Shown here piece by piece: positions 51,592-61,092 of a DNA stretch of 64,000 nt. The notes under the pieces are model-generated. The model was not told where the DNA came from. It saw nothing but the letters and a program-made list of their open reading frames with translations, and searched no databases. Location of the stretch: assembly GCA_042854365.1 (NCBI GenBank), contig AP031437.1:3038001-3102000 (forward strand), in the 5' to 3' direction. This DNA is from Anaeromassilibacillus sp001305115 (GTDB taxonomy: Bacteria; Bacillota; Clostridia; Oscillospirales; Acutalibacteraceae). Position 1 is the first letter of the stretch. Each line of letters starts with the position of its first letter. The position numbers and the translations under genes are program-made.

Positions 51592-52005
51592 TTATTTGCT
51601 CTCTATTTCCACTGCGAGTTCCGAAGTGCAGTGTGGGCACCGCGTCGCGTCGATTGCAATCTCCGTTTTACAGTAAGGGCATTTTTTCACTGTCACAGCA
51701 GGCACTTCTTCTTTTTTATGTCCCAAGGTTATCAGTTTGTTGATTCCCTTCAGCAGACAGAACAATACAAATGCCATGATAAGGAAATTGACCAGCGATG
51801 AAAGAAATGCAGAAGCAAAGCCTGCTACATCCTGCAACGTATACGTTTGTCCGCCGGTCACCAGGTTCAAAATAGGATTGATAAAATTGTCTGTCAATGA
51901 GGTTACAATTCCGGAAAAGGCGCTGCCAATGATAACACCGACAGCCATGTCCATCATGTTTCCCCGCAATGCAAAGGTTTTAAATTCCTGTATAAATTTT
52001 TTCAT
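51592..52005 (-). CDS. mscL: Large-conductance mechanosensitive channel with C-terminal zinc ribbon
   Basis: 137 residues. First helix FKTFALRGNMMDMAVGVIIGSAFSGIV is given here in parts: ALRGNMMDMAVGVIIG, then SAFSGIVTSL; second helix SLVNFLIMAFVLFCLLKG. These are typical MscL. The C-terminus carries CPYCKTEIAIDATRCPHC, a zinc-ribbon knuckle pair, instead of the plain charged helix. The pore opens under membrane tension. GGGAGG lies before the start. Single gene. Confidence 0.95.
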   Translation of the reverse strand: MKKFIQEFKTFALRGNMMDMAVGVIIGSAFSGIVTSLTDNFINPILNLVTGGQTYTLQDVAGFASAFLSSLVNFLIMAFVLFCLLKGINKLITLGHKKEEVPAVTVKKCPYCKTEIAIDATRCPHCTSELAVEIESK

Positions 52006-52246
52006 CGCTTAATCCTCCCTTTAATTTTTTACAATATAGCATAGAAAGGATAAAAGGAAAAGAGCCTTCTCGCATTTTGTCAGATAGTAAACAATATTGT
52101 AATAATTGCTTAATCTCAGCTGCTATTAAAAACATCAAACAAAAACAATCTCTTATCGAACCACAGGGGGCTGCACACGCCCTTCTGCTGTTCATGTGTT
52201 TATATCATAAAAATCTTTAAACATACAGATTAGCTTAATAACGATA

Positions 52247-52448
52247 GGGATACCCTACCTTTTCGGGTGACTGTCTCTATTAAAAGCATTCATTAGTATA
52301 TTAGCAAGAGGGACAACCTGCCTTTTGCGATGACTGTCCCTATTAAAAATATTCATTAGTCAATTAGTGAGAGGAATCATCCATCATTTTACAGCTGCCG
52401 TTTGACCACAGTTATCCCTATTATCAATATCCGTTTGTTTATTTGTAA
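52247..52448. repeat. 63-bp tandem repeat, degenerate
   Basis: Two clear units (52247-52309, 52310-52372) and a longer, diverged third. Shared segments are GGGA(T/C)A(C/A)CCT, CCTTTT, TGACTGTC(T/C)CTATTAAAA and ATTCATTAGT. Located in a gene-free AT-rich gap (52006-52636) between mscL and the GLUG protein gene. Confidence 0.75.
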
Positions 52449-52636
52449 TGGGGATATATCAAATGACAGTCCCCACCAAATTGCAGGGTATCCCTGTCAC
52501 TACTATGATTTTGAATATTTTTCAATTTCACATTCCGTACAATCCATAATATTTATAAGAAAAAGGGGCAGATATAGCAATCTGTCCCTTTTCTGGTTTG
52601 TATTAAGAATAAGCCCTGTCTTTTTTCAATGCCTTG

Positions 52637-54481
52637 TTACGAAAAGGTAACGGTTTTCTCTTCACCATTTACCCATCCTGCACCAAGGCAAGCAGTCGGC
52701 CAGCTCGCTGAATTGGGCTTATAACCAAGGATCAACCGCTTGGCATAAGCATCCGAATCTTTTTTCAATTCAGAATCCAAAATATGTACCGTGACATTCA
52801 AATCTTCAACCGTACAATTGCTTATTTGGTCACTTGCCGAGCCTTGATAACCAACAATTCCACCAACCGATTTTGTAGGCTCCCCTTCCTTTCCGCCTTT
52901 TACAGAGCCGCCGGATACCGTACAGTTTCTAACGGCTGCACCATTATTGGTCTGGCCAACAATCACGCCTACTTTTCCATCATAAGAGTTTCCTTCCGAC
53001 GTGCACCCCCACACTTCGGGAGCCTGTACATTTAAATTACAAATAACACCGCTTCCTTCTACGCCTGTGTCTTTCACAACACGGCCAAAAAGCCCTACCT
53101 GCTGCTTTGAATCGGTTATTTTCAGTCCGGTAATGGTGAAATTCTGCCCATCCAAACTACCCTTAAACATTTCGCACTGTGTTTGAGACGCCGTCCGTCC
53201 AATCGGCATCCAACCCATTTCCTCAGTCCAACCCTGCTCAACCCAAGTCGCGCCATAATAACCGGTCAGATCGATGTCACGGCCAAGTTTATAGTGGGCA
53301 TCCAAATGGTTGCGCACATTGTCCAACTGGCGGGCATTCATGATGATATATGGATTTTGTTGCGTCCCATCGCCATCATCGAATTCTTTGCTGGGATCAT
53401 CCACATATGTATCTTCTACCGTAAAAGTTGCCGCTGTATCGTTCGCTTGATAAGTAACCTTACCCTCTGGTGACAAGCTTACTGTGTAAGTTTCATCCGC
53501 ATCTGTCAGACGAAACCCAGTCCCCTCCAACTCACTGGCAAGCGGTTTCAGGACAACCTCGCCTGGCTTTTCCTGGATAACCCGTTCTACCTCTTTGACA
53601 GGTTTGCCATCCGCCAGCTCATAGCGGACTTTGACCGTTGCTTCCACCGTGCTTTCCGGCTCGCTCCAATCCGGCATCGCCGTCATGGTCGCTCCTTCGT
53701 CCACCTGTCCCGCATTCACATATAGAGCTCCGTGGAAGTGTTTCCCTTGGCACTCATTGCCGACCGTCTGTGGCAACCACGCGGCCAATATATAAGAAGT
53801 TTTCCCTCCCGCAGGGAGAACCTCCGGGACCACATAATCAAACGGTTTTCCATTCTTCCACAGGGTCACCGTCCCATCGGAAACTTCATCGTTCTTCTGG
53901 GCCGCCGCATCGTCGGCCTCCTCTAGAACCGGCGTCAGTACATAACCGTTATCCGTGAGCTCTGTTTGATAAAGCTGGACATGCAAAAACTCCCGAAGAT
54001 CGTTTTGACAGGCAATTTCAGGCTCGTCCTCATCAACCTTTACACCGCCATGTCCATTATCAACAAGGTTGGGAATTTTATCCCCATACGGCAGATCGGA
54101 ACCCTCGTCCTTTTTCTGCTCGCGAACCGCCAACTTCACCTGCATCGGCAGCGAGCCTCTGTTTTCCACATTCACCTGAAAGAAATACAAAGGATTTCCT
54201 GCAAATCCATCCTCATTCTTATTGGTAATAACACCATTCTCGTCCATCTGAAATTCGTCGCGGAGCTGCTCAATGGTTAGCGGACGAAGATTGGTAAAAT
54301 TCAGGGGAACCGTTTCATCCGTATGATCGACCACCAATTCTACATCCAAAATCCCCGACTGGAAATTGGCGCTTGTCTGCTCTGTATCCATGAACCATGC
54401 AAAGGTCCCGCTTCCCAACACGGTCAACACAAGCAGAAACGAGACAACCGATAAAACAAGATGATTTTTAATCTTGCCCAT
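52637..54481 (-). CDS. SipW-type signal peptide protein with GLUG repeats
   Basis: 614 residues. The N-terminus LVLSVVSFLLVLTVLGSGTF AWFMDTEQTSANFQSGILDVEL is the SipW-dependent signal type of TasA/camelysin-like proteins. A middle domain (about 270-370) is beta-rich. The C-terminal third (from about 385) has GLUG-type repeats: LDGQNFTITGLKI, QQVGLFGRVV, KVGVIVGQTNNGAAVRNCTV and SVGGIVGYQGSASDQISNCT, a beta-helix seen in surface adhesins. No sipW gene is in the window. Start at 54481 has AAGGAG upstream. Likely a surface or matrix protein. Confidence 0.87.
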   Translation of the reverse strand: MGKIKNHLVLSVVSFLLVLTVLGSGTFAWFMDTEQTSANFQSGILDVELVVDHTDETVPLNFTNLRPLTIEQLRDEFQMDENGVITNKNEDGFAGNPLYFFQVNVENRGSLPMQVKLAVREQKKDEGSDLPYGDKIPNLVDNGHGGVKVDEDEPEIACQNDLREFLHVQLYQTELTDNGYVLTPVLEEADDAAAQKNDEVSDGTVTLWKNGKPFDYVVPEVLPAGGKTSYILAAWLPQTVGNECQGKHFHGALYVNAGQVDEGATMTAMPDWSEPESTVEATVKVRYELADGKPVKEVERVIQEKPGEVVLKPLASELEGTGFRLTDADETYTVSLSPEGKVTYQANDTAATFTVEDTYVDDPSKEFDDGDGTQQNPYIIMNARQLDNVRNHLDAHYKLGRDIDLTGYYGATWVEQGWTEEMGWMPIGRTASQTQCEMFKGSLDGQNFTITGLKITDSKQQVGLFGRVVKDTGVEGSGVICNLNVQAPEVWGCTSEGNSYDGKVGVIVGQTNNGAAVRNCTVSGGSVKGGKEGEPTKSVGGIVGYQGSASDQISNCTVEDLNVTVHILDSELKKDSDAYAKRLILGYKPNSASWPTACLGAGWVNGEEKTVTFS

Positions 54482-54649
54482 CCTCTCACACTCCTTCTGC
54501 AAATACCATCCCCACCCATATAGAGGATAATATTATTCATCATTATTATACGACATTCCAATCTACCGTTACAAGTGCTAAATCGAAGTATCCATAAAAA
54601 AATTGCAAAAAGTTTTCCTAGTCCTAGATATTTCGGAAAATGCTTCCCT

Positions 54650-54990
54650 TTTTCTGTCCCCTGTAAGAAGAGAGCCAATCCCCCTAGCAATTGAACGGTT
54701 CCAGAAGGAAAAGACAGAAATAAAACGGCCAAACGTAGGATAACGGCGAATTGAGCAAACAGGCGCCGCTTTTCAAAAAGAGAGCGCTTCGTGCTGAGTG
54801 GAATGGACTCGTTGTTATAAATAGTGATGTATTCATCAATGAACGTCTGTACTTCAAGGATGGTCTCAGGCTTGTAAATGCGAATGCATTCGGATTTGAG
54901 AATGGAAAAGAAATTTTTGGCCATGGCATGTCGTATGGACTGGCCCGTCTCGACATGGACGGAGTAATGCCGTATTGTAACGCACGAATC
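54650..54990 (-). mobile_element. IS3-family transposase remnant (orfB 3' end)
   Basis: Minus-strand reading gives the C-terminal IS3 OrfB signature in two frames: YGITPSMSRRASPYD, then after a one-base loss AMAKNFFSILKSECI, FIDEYITIYNNE and KRSLFEKRR. These match the conserved PSMSRRGNxYDNAxxENFF...YNxxR of IS150/IS3 transposases. Only about 85 codons remain, and the region up to the DDE Glu is degraded. Abuts the terminator of pnp. Inactive. Confidence 0.85.
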
Positions 54991-55028
54991 AAAAAGCATC
55001 CGTCCAGGGCTTTCCTGAACGGATGCTT
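54991..55028 (-). terminator. Terminator of the pnp operon
   Basis: AAGCATCCGTTCAGG pairs with CCTGGACGGATGCTT around AAAGC-type loop bases; on the minus strand it is 12 nt after the pnp stop and followed by TTTTTGATT. Confidence 0.92.
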
Positions 55029-55039
55029 GAAAAACAAAT

Positions 55040-57274
55040 TTATTTGTTGGGCTTCTTATTGGTGTTTGCAATAAAACCATTGCTCGCGCGCGGGCGGTCG
55101 TCTCTGCGGTGGAAGTGGCCGCCATCGCGGCGTTCTGGGCGGCGCGGGGCATCCGAAATGGTATTCTCCGGCACCATTCCCTCCACTTCAATCAACGCAT
55201 CCCGGCGGGACAAGTTCAACCGGCCCTTGTCGTCGATCTCTAAAACCTTGACCATGACTTCATCGCCCACATTGACGACATCCGTCACCTTCTCTGTGCG
55301 CTTTACATCCAGTCGGGAAATGTGAACGAGGCCCTCCTTGCCGGGTGCAATCTCTACGAATGCACCGAAATCCATGATGCGCGTAACTTTTCCGTTATAG
55401 AACGCGCCGGGCTCCGGATCGTTGACAATTGTGTCGACAATCGTCAGTGCACGCTGGCAGTTATCCTTATCCAGGCCGGAAATAAAGACATGACCGTCCT
55501 CTTCCACATCCATCTTGACATCGCACTCTGCGCAGATCTTCTGAATAACTTTGCCGCCAGAGCCGATCACCTCACGGATCTTGTCCACCGGGATTACGGT
55601 GCTCATCATCTTCGGAGCATACTTGGAGAGCTCCTCGCGCGGCTGCGGAATGCACTTGAGGATGATCTCGTCAATGATATAGTTGCGCGCCTTGTGGGTT
55701 TTTTCCAATGCTTCCTTCACCATCTCGGGGGTTAGGCCGCTGATCTTCAGGTCCATCTGGATGGCGGTGATGCCCTCCTTGGTGCCTGCAACTTTGAAGT
55801 CCATATCGCCGAAGAAGTCCTCTACGCCCTGGATGTCCACCATAGTCATCCAGCGCTCGCCCTCGGTGATGAGCCCACAGGAAATACCGGCCACCGGCGC
55901 CTTAATCGGCACACCAGCCGCCATCAACGCCAGAGTGGAACCGCAGATCGAAGCCTGAGAGGTCGAACCGTTGGAGGAAAGCACTTCGGAGACCAGGCGG
56001 TATGCATATGGGAATTCCTCCACCGGCGGGATTACCGGAACCAGTGCGCGCTCTGCCAGCGCACCGTGGCCGATTTCACGGCGGCCCGGACCGCGGCTGG
56101 GCTTTGTCTCACCCACAGAGTAGGACGGGAAATTATACTGATGGATATAGCGCTTGAACTCTTCCTCGTCGATGCCATCCAGCATCTGCTGGTCGCTCAC
56201 CGGGCCGAGTGTGGCCACCGTGAGTACCTGTGTTTGCCCGCGGGTAAACATCCCGGAACCATGTACACGCGGCAACAGATCGACTTCTGCTGCAAGCGGG
56301 CGCATCTGGTCCATCTGGCGGCCATCCACGCGCTTCTGTTCGTCCAACAGCCAGCGGCGTACAATATATTTCTGTGTGCGATACATACACTCCTCGATCT
56401 TTGCCTCCTGCTCCGGGTAGATCGGGTCAAATTTCTCGTGTACTTTTTCATAGATGGGCTTCAGGCGCTCATCGCGGACATTCTTGTCATCCGTATCAAG
56501 GGCGTACTTTACATCCTCCATCGCAAAATCCTTGATGGCGGCGAGCATCTCTTCATCCGGCTCATTGCTCGGATAGCTGAACTTCTCCTTGCCGATCTCC
56601 TTCTGGATGCCCTTGATAAACTCGATGATCTTCTGGTTGGCCTCATGGCCCGCCATAATGCCGTTATACATCTCTTCGTCGGTGACAATCTTCGCCCCCG
56701 CCTCGATCATTGCGATGCGCTCATCCGTAGAGGCAACCGTGACTGCCATCCGGCTCTTTTCACGCTGCTCTGCCGTCGGGTTGATGATATATTCGCCGTC
56801 GATCATTCCGACCGATACACCCGAAATCGGGCCGTTCCACGGAATATCGGAGATAGTCAGCGCGATGGAGGTACCCACCATGGCAGCGATTTCCGGCTGG
56901 CAATCGTGGTCTACGCTCATCACCGTGCAGACAACCGATACATCGTTGCGCATATCCTTGGGGAACAGCGGACGGATGGGGCGGTCAATCACACGGGAGG
57001 TCAAAATTGCCTTATCGCTCGGGCGGCCTTCCCGCTTTAGGAAAGAACCGGGAATCTTGCCGACCGCATAGAGCTTTTCCTCAAAGTCAACCGAAAGCGG
57101 GAAGAAATCCACGCCTTCACGCGGTTTGGCCGAAGCTGTAACGGCAACATGCACCACTGTTTCGCCATAACGAACCAAACATTCGCCATTGGCAAGCTGC
57201 GCCATCTTGCCCGTTTCAATCACCAGCGGGCGTCCCGCAAAATCCGTCTCAAACGTTCTAAAATTTTCAAACAT
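55040..57274 (-). CDS. pnp: Polyribonucleotide nucleotidyltransferase (PNPase)
   Basis: 744 residues; phosphorolytic 3'-5' exoribonuclease. Two RNase PH domains are clear (FETDFAGRPLVIETGKMAQL at the start; PSRGPGRREIGHGALAERAL near 398), followed by KH (VIPVDKIREVIGSGGKVIQK near 563) and S1 (GKVTRIMDFGAFVEIAPGKE near 628). Start at 57274 has AGGAGGAG. Downstream of rpsO; typical order. The C-terminal tail is Arg/His/Asp-rich (about 690-744). Confidence 0.97.
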   Translation of the reverse strand: MFENFRTFETDFAGRPLVIETGKMAQLANGECLVRYGETVVHVAVTASAKPREGVDFFPLSVDFEEKLYAVGKIPGSFLKREGRPSDKAILTSRVIDRPIRPLFPKDMRNDVSVVCTVMSVDHDCQPEIAAMVGTSIALTISDIPWNGPISGVSVGMIDGEYIINPTAEQREKSRMAVTVASTDERIAMIEAGAKIVTDEEMYNGIMAGHEANQKIIEFIKGIQKEIGKEKFSYPSNEPDEEMLAAIKDFAMEDVKYALDTDDKNVRDERLKPIYEKVHEKFDPIYPEQEAKIEECMYRTQKYIVRRWLLDEQKRVDGRQMDQMRPLAAEVDLLPRVHGSGMFTRGQTQVLTVATLGPVSDQQMLDGIDEEEFKRYIHQYNFPSYSVGETKPSRGPGRREIGHGALAERALVPVIPPVEEFPYAYRLVSEVLSSNGSTSQASICGSTLALMAAGVPIKAPVAGISCGLITEGERWMTMVDIQGVEDFFGDMDFKVAGTKEGITAIQMDLKISGLTPEMVKEALEKTHKARNYIIDEIILKCIPQPREELSKYAPKMMSTVIPVDKIREVIGSGGKVIQKICAECDVKMDVEEDGHVFISGLDKDNCQRALTIVDTIVNDPEPGAFYNGKVTRIMDFGAFVEIAPGKEGLVHISRLDVKRTEKVTDVVNVGDEVMVKVLEIDDKGRLNLSRRDALIEVEGMVPENTISDAPRRPERRDGGHFHRRDDRPRASNGFIANTNKKPNK

Positions 57275-57609
57275 CTTGTCTCCTCCTAGAATCAGAAATC
57301 CATTTTTCACTCGTCATTTCCTGCAACCCCATTGGTTTTGCGGACAAAGCACCGGGCACCACCGCTCAAATCCCTGGCCTGCAAGATCTTTTCTTCCGGT
57401 TGCGCCTCTTTGGGAGGAAACAGGTTTAGCAATGAAACCAGCCCCGCGCCGGGCGCGGCGTTCGTTTCACGGCTAAGTCCTGTACTTCCCATTTTGAGGT
57501 CTGGGCCATCACCGGCAGTCCAGCGGGCGCTTTTTCAGCAGCGCCCACCACCGCCTGAACGTGCAGAAGGGCAGACGGCACGATGCCGCCTGCCCCAGCC
57601 AAACTTTTC
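57275..57609 (-). promoter_or_regulatory. Structured rpsO-pnp intergenic leader
   Basis: 335 nt without a gene. On the minus strand GGGCAGGCGGCA pairs with TGCCGTCTGCCC (57569-57596) right after rpsO, without a T-run, and further down GCCGCGCCCGGCGCGGGGC forms another strong hairpin flanked by GAAAC/GTTTC. In E. coli, a hairpin upstream of pnp is cleaved for autoregulation by PNPase; a similar role here is possible but not shown. Confidence 0.5.
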
Positions 57610-57873
57610 TTATTTGCGGATGCCCAACTTGGCAATAATCGCACGATAGCGCTCAATGTCCACACGCATGAGGTAATTGAGCAGGTTTCTTCTCTGGCCA
57701 ACCATCTTCAACAGGCCGCGGCGGGAATGATGGTCCTTCTGATGGATCTTCAGATGTGCCGTCAAGTCGTTAATTCTCTTGGTCAGAACTGCGATCTGGA
57801 CTTCCGGAGAACCGGTGTCGCCCTCGTGCATCGCATACTCTTGGATAATCGCTGTTTTTTCTTCTTTCAGCAT
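57610..57873 (-). CDS. rpsO: 30S ribosomal protein S15
   Basis: 87 residues with the S15 signature GDTGSPEVQIAVLTKRINDL, KIHQKDHHSRRGLLKMVGQR and RRNLLNYLMRVD. Binds 16S rRNA at the three-way junction of the central domain. The start is placed at the ATG at 57873 by length and by GGAAAGG upstream; an in-frame GTG four codons before is an alternative. Between ribF and pnp. Confidence 0.97.
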   Translation of the reverse strand: MLKEEKTAIIQEYAMHEGDTGSPEVQIAVLTKRINDLTAHLKIHQKDHHSRRGLLKMVGQRRNLLNYLMRVDIERYRAIIAKLGIRK

Positions 57874-58031
57874 GTACCTTTCCACCTTTTCTAAAAATTG
57901 GGGAACAATCCCCGTTTCATGCGCCCATACTCACAGAAGCAGGCCGGTGGTATACCCGACCGGGCTTACCCCTGCAACCGGGAATAGGGTAGCCATATCT
58001 TTCCCCCAACACTGGGGCAAAACTAAGGGTA

Positions 58032-58958
58032 TTATAGCATGGGGATTCCCTTTTGTAAATATGCGGCAATCATCTTTTTTGCGGTTTCCGCGTTTTCCAA
58101 AATGTTTTTCTGCAATTCGGCAATCCCGCTGAATTTGACCTCTGGCCGGATAAAATCAATCAGATCCACCCGAATGTTCTCGCCATAGAGCTCTTCTCCG
58201 TGGTAGTCCGGAATCCAGGTCTCGCTCAGGGGGGCGTCTGCACCGACCGTCGGCTTGACGCCGACATTTGTCACCCCGTAATAATCGCCGTCGTTTAAAC
58301 GGACCAATGAGGCGTACACGCCAAAGCGCGGCAACACAAAGCCCTCCGTAAAGACCTGGTTGATTGTGGGCGTCCCCATGGTGCGGCCCAATTGCCGGCC
58401 GCGCACAATCTCAAAGTCAAAACCAAAGGGTCTGCCCAGCAGCCGCTCCGCTGCTGCCACGTCGCCCTGTGCAACAAGCGCACGGATACGGGTGGAACTG
58501 ACCGGTTCTCCATCCACCTCCACCGCAGGTACAATCTCGCAGATGATGCCGCGTTCCTCACAGAGTGCTTTCAGCGTTTCCGCTTTACCTGCACCTTTGT
58601 ACCCAAAAGTGAAATTGAACCCGCAACAGACTTTCTTCGCGTGACAGACTCCCACCAAAACCTCATCTACAAACTGTTCCGGACTCATGGTCCGAATGGA
58701 TGCAAAACGCAGGGAATAGACCTGTTGGACGCCCATTTGTTCAAGCAGATGAAGCTTCTGGCGCTTTGTAACCAGTTGCCCACCGGACTTGCCCCCCAGC
58801 TCTTCAAGCGGGTCCGCGAAGGTCAGTACGGAAGGCGCCAAACCAGGAGCACGGGCCGCATCGATCACACGCCGGTGTCCCAGATGCAGGCCGTCAAAAC
58901 AGCCGAGCGCAACCGCGGCCCGCGGCGCCCCCGGGGTTAGATCATGGTATACTTTCAT
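58032..58958 (-). CDS. ribF: Bifunctional riboflavin kinase/FAD synthetase
   Basis: 308 residues. N-terminal FMN adenylyltransferase: AVALGCFDGLHLGHRRVID near 15-33, and GFNFTFGYKGAGKAETLK, SSTRIRALVAQGDVAAAERL LGRP. C-terminal flavokinase: GRQLGRTMGTPTINQ and FGVYASLVRLNDGDYYGVTN VGVKPT. Makes FMN then FAD. Start at 58958 behind AAAGGAA. 98 nt after truB. Confidence 0.96.
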   Translation of the reverse strand: MKVYHDLTPGAPRAAVALGCFDGLHLGHRRVIDAARAPGLAPSVLTFADPLEELGGKSGGQLVTKRQKLHLLEQMGVQQVYSLRFASIRTMSPEQFVDEVLVGVCHAKKVCCGFNFTFGYKGAGKAETLKALCEERGIICEIVPAVEVDGEPVSSTRIRALVAQGDVAAAERLLGRPFGFDFEIVRGRQLGRTMGTPTINQVFTEGFVLPRFGVYASLVRLNDGDYYGVTNVGVKPTVGADAPLSETWIPDYHGEELYGENIRVDLIDFIRPEVKFSGIAELQKNILENAETAKKMIAAYLQKGIPML

Positions 58959-59056
58959 ATATTTGTTCCTTTTGTCGTTCTGTCTATCCGGATTTTGCCG
59001 CAATCGACGGCCTTTGGGGTCTTCTGGACCACACGGCCCGCACCGATAAACCGCCG

Positions 59057-59959
59057 TCAAACAAACAACTTCAGTATTTTCAACGTATCCTGCCCGCGAT
59101 CCACGATCCCCAGCCCTAAAAACACCTGCTCAGGGCTGTACACCCGCACCCGCAGGCCGTCCGGAGGGTTCTGCCTTGCCAATGCAGTGCGTTCCAGACC
59201 CAGGCAACCTCCATTGCGGAAGCGAACCGCCTGGGCGGCAGACACACGCAATGCCGGACGCTCCAAAAAAAGCTGATCCATCGGGAGCACCCGAGCCTCT
59301 AACTGCCCCGTTTCAGCCAGCGCGCGCACGGCCTCCAACGGAACCGCATCCGCAAGGGAAAAACCACACGCTGATGTGCGCCGTAACGCAGTCATAACGC
59401 CAAATGTCCCGAGCGCCTGCCCAATATCCGCACAAAGCGTACGAATATAAGTCCCTTTGGAACAACGTACTTCCAGAATCCCTGTCTGAGCAGTTTCATC
59501 AAAACGCACGCATTCCAGCCTTTCAATGGTAACTGGACGTTTTTCCCGCTCGACTGTGACACCTTGGCGGGCAAGTTCATACAACCGCTTGCCATCCTTG
59601 CGCACAGCGGAATACATCGGAGGTTCCTGAAGAATATTTCCACGGAAAAGAGAAAGTGAAGCCAGGAGAGCTGCTTCCGTCGTGCGTGTCCCACTCCTGG
59701 CGAGAACCTCCCCAGTGGAGTCCTGGGTATCGGTGGCGTAACCAAGGGCAAATTCTGCACGGTATTCCTTACTGGTATCCTCCAGCAGGGATGCCGCCCG
59801 TGTAGCCTTTCCCAGAAGGACCGGCAAGACGCCGGTGGCCATGGGATCTAATGTGCCAGTATGACCGGTCTTTTCTCTCCCCGCGAGGCGGCGCACCACG
59901 GAAACCACGTCAAAAGATGTAAAGTCCGCCGGTTTATCCACAACAAGGACGCCGTTCAC
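59057..59959 (-). CDS. truB: tRNA pseudouridine(55) synthase
   Basis: 300 residues. Catalytic Asp in KTGHTGTLDPMATGVLPVLL near 30-49; EYRAEFALGYATDTQDSTGE and YIRTLCADIGQALG are family blocks, and a short PUA-like C-terminal region (residues about 235-300) follows. Begins at GTG that overlaps the nrnA TGA stop. Makes pseudouridine 55 in the T-loop. Confidence 0.96.
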   Translation of the reverse strand: MNGVLVVDKPADFTSFDVVSVVRRLAGREKTGHTGTLDPMATGVLPVLLGKATRAASLLEDTSKEYRAEFALGYATDTQDSTGEVLARSGTRTTEAALLASLSLFRGNILQEPPMYSAVRKDGKRLYELARQGVTVEREKRPVTIERLECVRFDETAQTGILEVRCSKGTYIRTLCADIGQALGTFGVMTALRRTSACGFSLADAVPLEAVRALAETGQLEARVLPMDQLFLERPALRVSAAQAVRFRNGGCLGLERTALARQNPPDGLRVRVYSPEQVFLGLGIVDRGQDTLKILKLFV

Positions 59960-60924
59960 TGGCCGTCCCCCTTGCCTTGATCCAGATAATCACCGATTGC
60001 CGCGACGATCCGCTCTGTGGCCAATTCTGCAGGCCCGGCCAGGGTACATCCTGCTGCACAGGCATGTCCACCGCCGTCAAATAACGCACAGATCTGCGCC
60101 GCATTGACGGGTTCCTGCGTGCGCAGAGAAACCTTATATTCACCGCTCTTTTTTTCACGCAGGGTCACCCCGACGAGCACCCCTTCAATCTGTCGCGGGA
60201 TTGCGGCCAGTCCTTCCAAATCATCTTCACAAGCGCCGGACTCGGCGATCATCTCCCGCATGATGTATACGACGGCGCACCGGTCGTCCAAATAAAATTT
60301 CATAGAATCCAACACCCGGCGCTCCATCTCGAGGCGGGCACGGGTCTTGGTATCGAACATCTCCCGGTTGATGGCAGCCGCGTCAATCCCCGTCTCCATC
60401 ATACAGGCCGCGATACGATATGTGCGCGGTGTGGCATTGGTGTATTTGAAACATCCGGTATCCGTTGTGATCCCCGTATAAATGGCTTCCGCAATCTCCG
60501 GCGTGATTTTTGCACCCAACTTGGTGATCAGTGCATAAATGATCTCCGTGGTAGCAGCCGCCGTACTGTCCACGTAGGTATATGTCGCAAAAGTACGGTT
60601 TCCCGCATGATGGTCAATACAAAGGTCGACATGTCCCTCGTATTCCTCCCGAATGGGCTCTCCCAACAGATCGATATCCGCGACATCCACGGCTACAACC
60701 GTCTTTGGTTCAAATTCCTGTTTCTTAACGCCACGGAACATAAAGGCATATTTTGCACTGATCGCATGGCGGCAGCGCGTCTTTACGCGCTTTCCCATGC
60801 TTTGTAGGGCCATACAAAGCGCGGCGGCAGAGCCAAACGTATCCCCATCCGGGAACTGATGGCTCAAAATGACGATGTCGTCCGCACGGCGCAGAAATTC
60901 TGCCACGTCATCCAGGCTGATCAT
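59956..60924 (-). CDS. nrnA: DHH-family oligoribonuclease/pAp phosphatase
   Basis: 322 residues. DHH motifs: LSHQFPDGDTFGSAAALCMA near 21-40, AVDVADIDLLG, LCIDHHAGN near 106 and GITTDTGCFKYTNATP. The C-terminal DHHA1 domain has FDGGGHACAAGC. Degrades nanoRNAs and dephosphorylates 3'-phosphoadenosine-5'-phosphate. GGGGAGTG precedes the start. Between rbfA and truB. Confidence 0.95.
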   Translation of the reverse strand: MISLDDVAEFLRRADDIVILSHQFPDGDTFGSAAALCMALQSMGKRVKTRCRHAISAKYAFMFRGVKKQEFEPKTVVAVDVADIDLLGEPIREEYEGHVDLCIDHHAGNRTFATYTYVDSTAAATTEIIYALITKLGAKITPEIAEAIYTGITTDTGCFKYTNATPRTYRIAACMMETGIDAAAINREMFDTKTRARLEMERRVLDSMKFYLDDRCAVVYIMREMIAESGACEDDLEGLAAIPRQIEGVLVGVTLREKKSGEYKVSLRTQEPVNAAQICALFDGGGHACAAGCTLAGPAELATERIVAAIGDYLDQGKGDGQ

Positions 60925-61092
60925 CGTTTGCTACACTCCCCTCTCGGTTTGCAGATGTTTCCATCCGCCCATTTCCATGATACACTCTTTGCCCTGCGGG
61001 TTTGTGCCGGGCAACAGGCAGCACAATGTGCGGCCGTACGTTGCCCTTCCTCTGACAATCGCCCCAAAACAAAGGTGTTTAAAACGCTTGTA

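Noticed and set aside
52247..52448. CRISPR-like spacing in the 63-bp repeats
   Set aside because: Whole units repeat and diverge gradually; there is no short conserved repeat with unique spacers and no cas gene.
56066..57040. 324-residue open frame antisense to pnp
   Set aside because: Shadow of the highly conserved PNPase frame.
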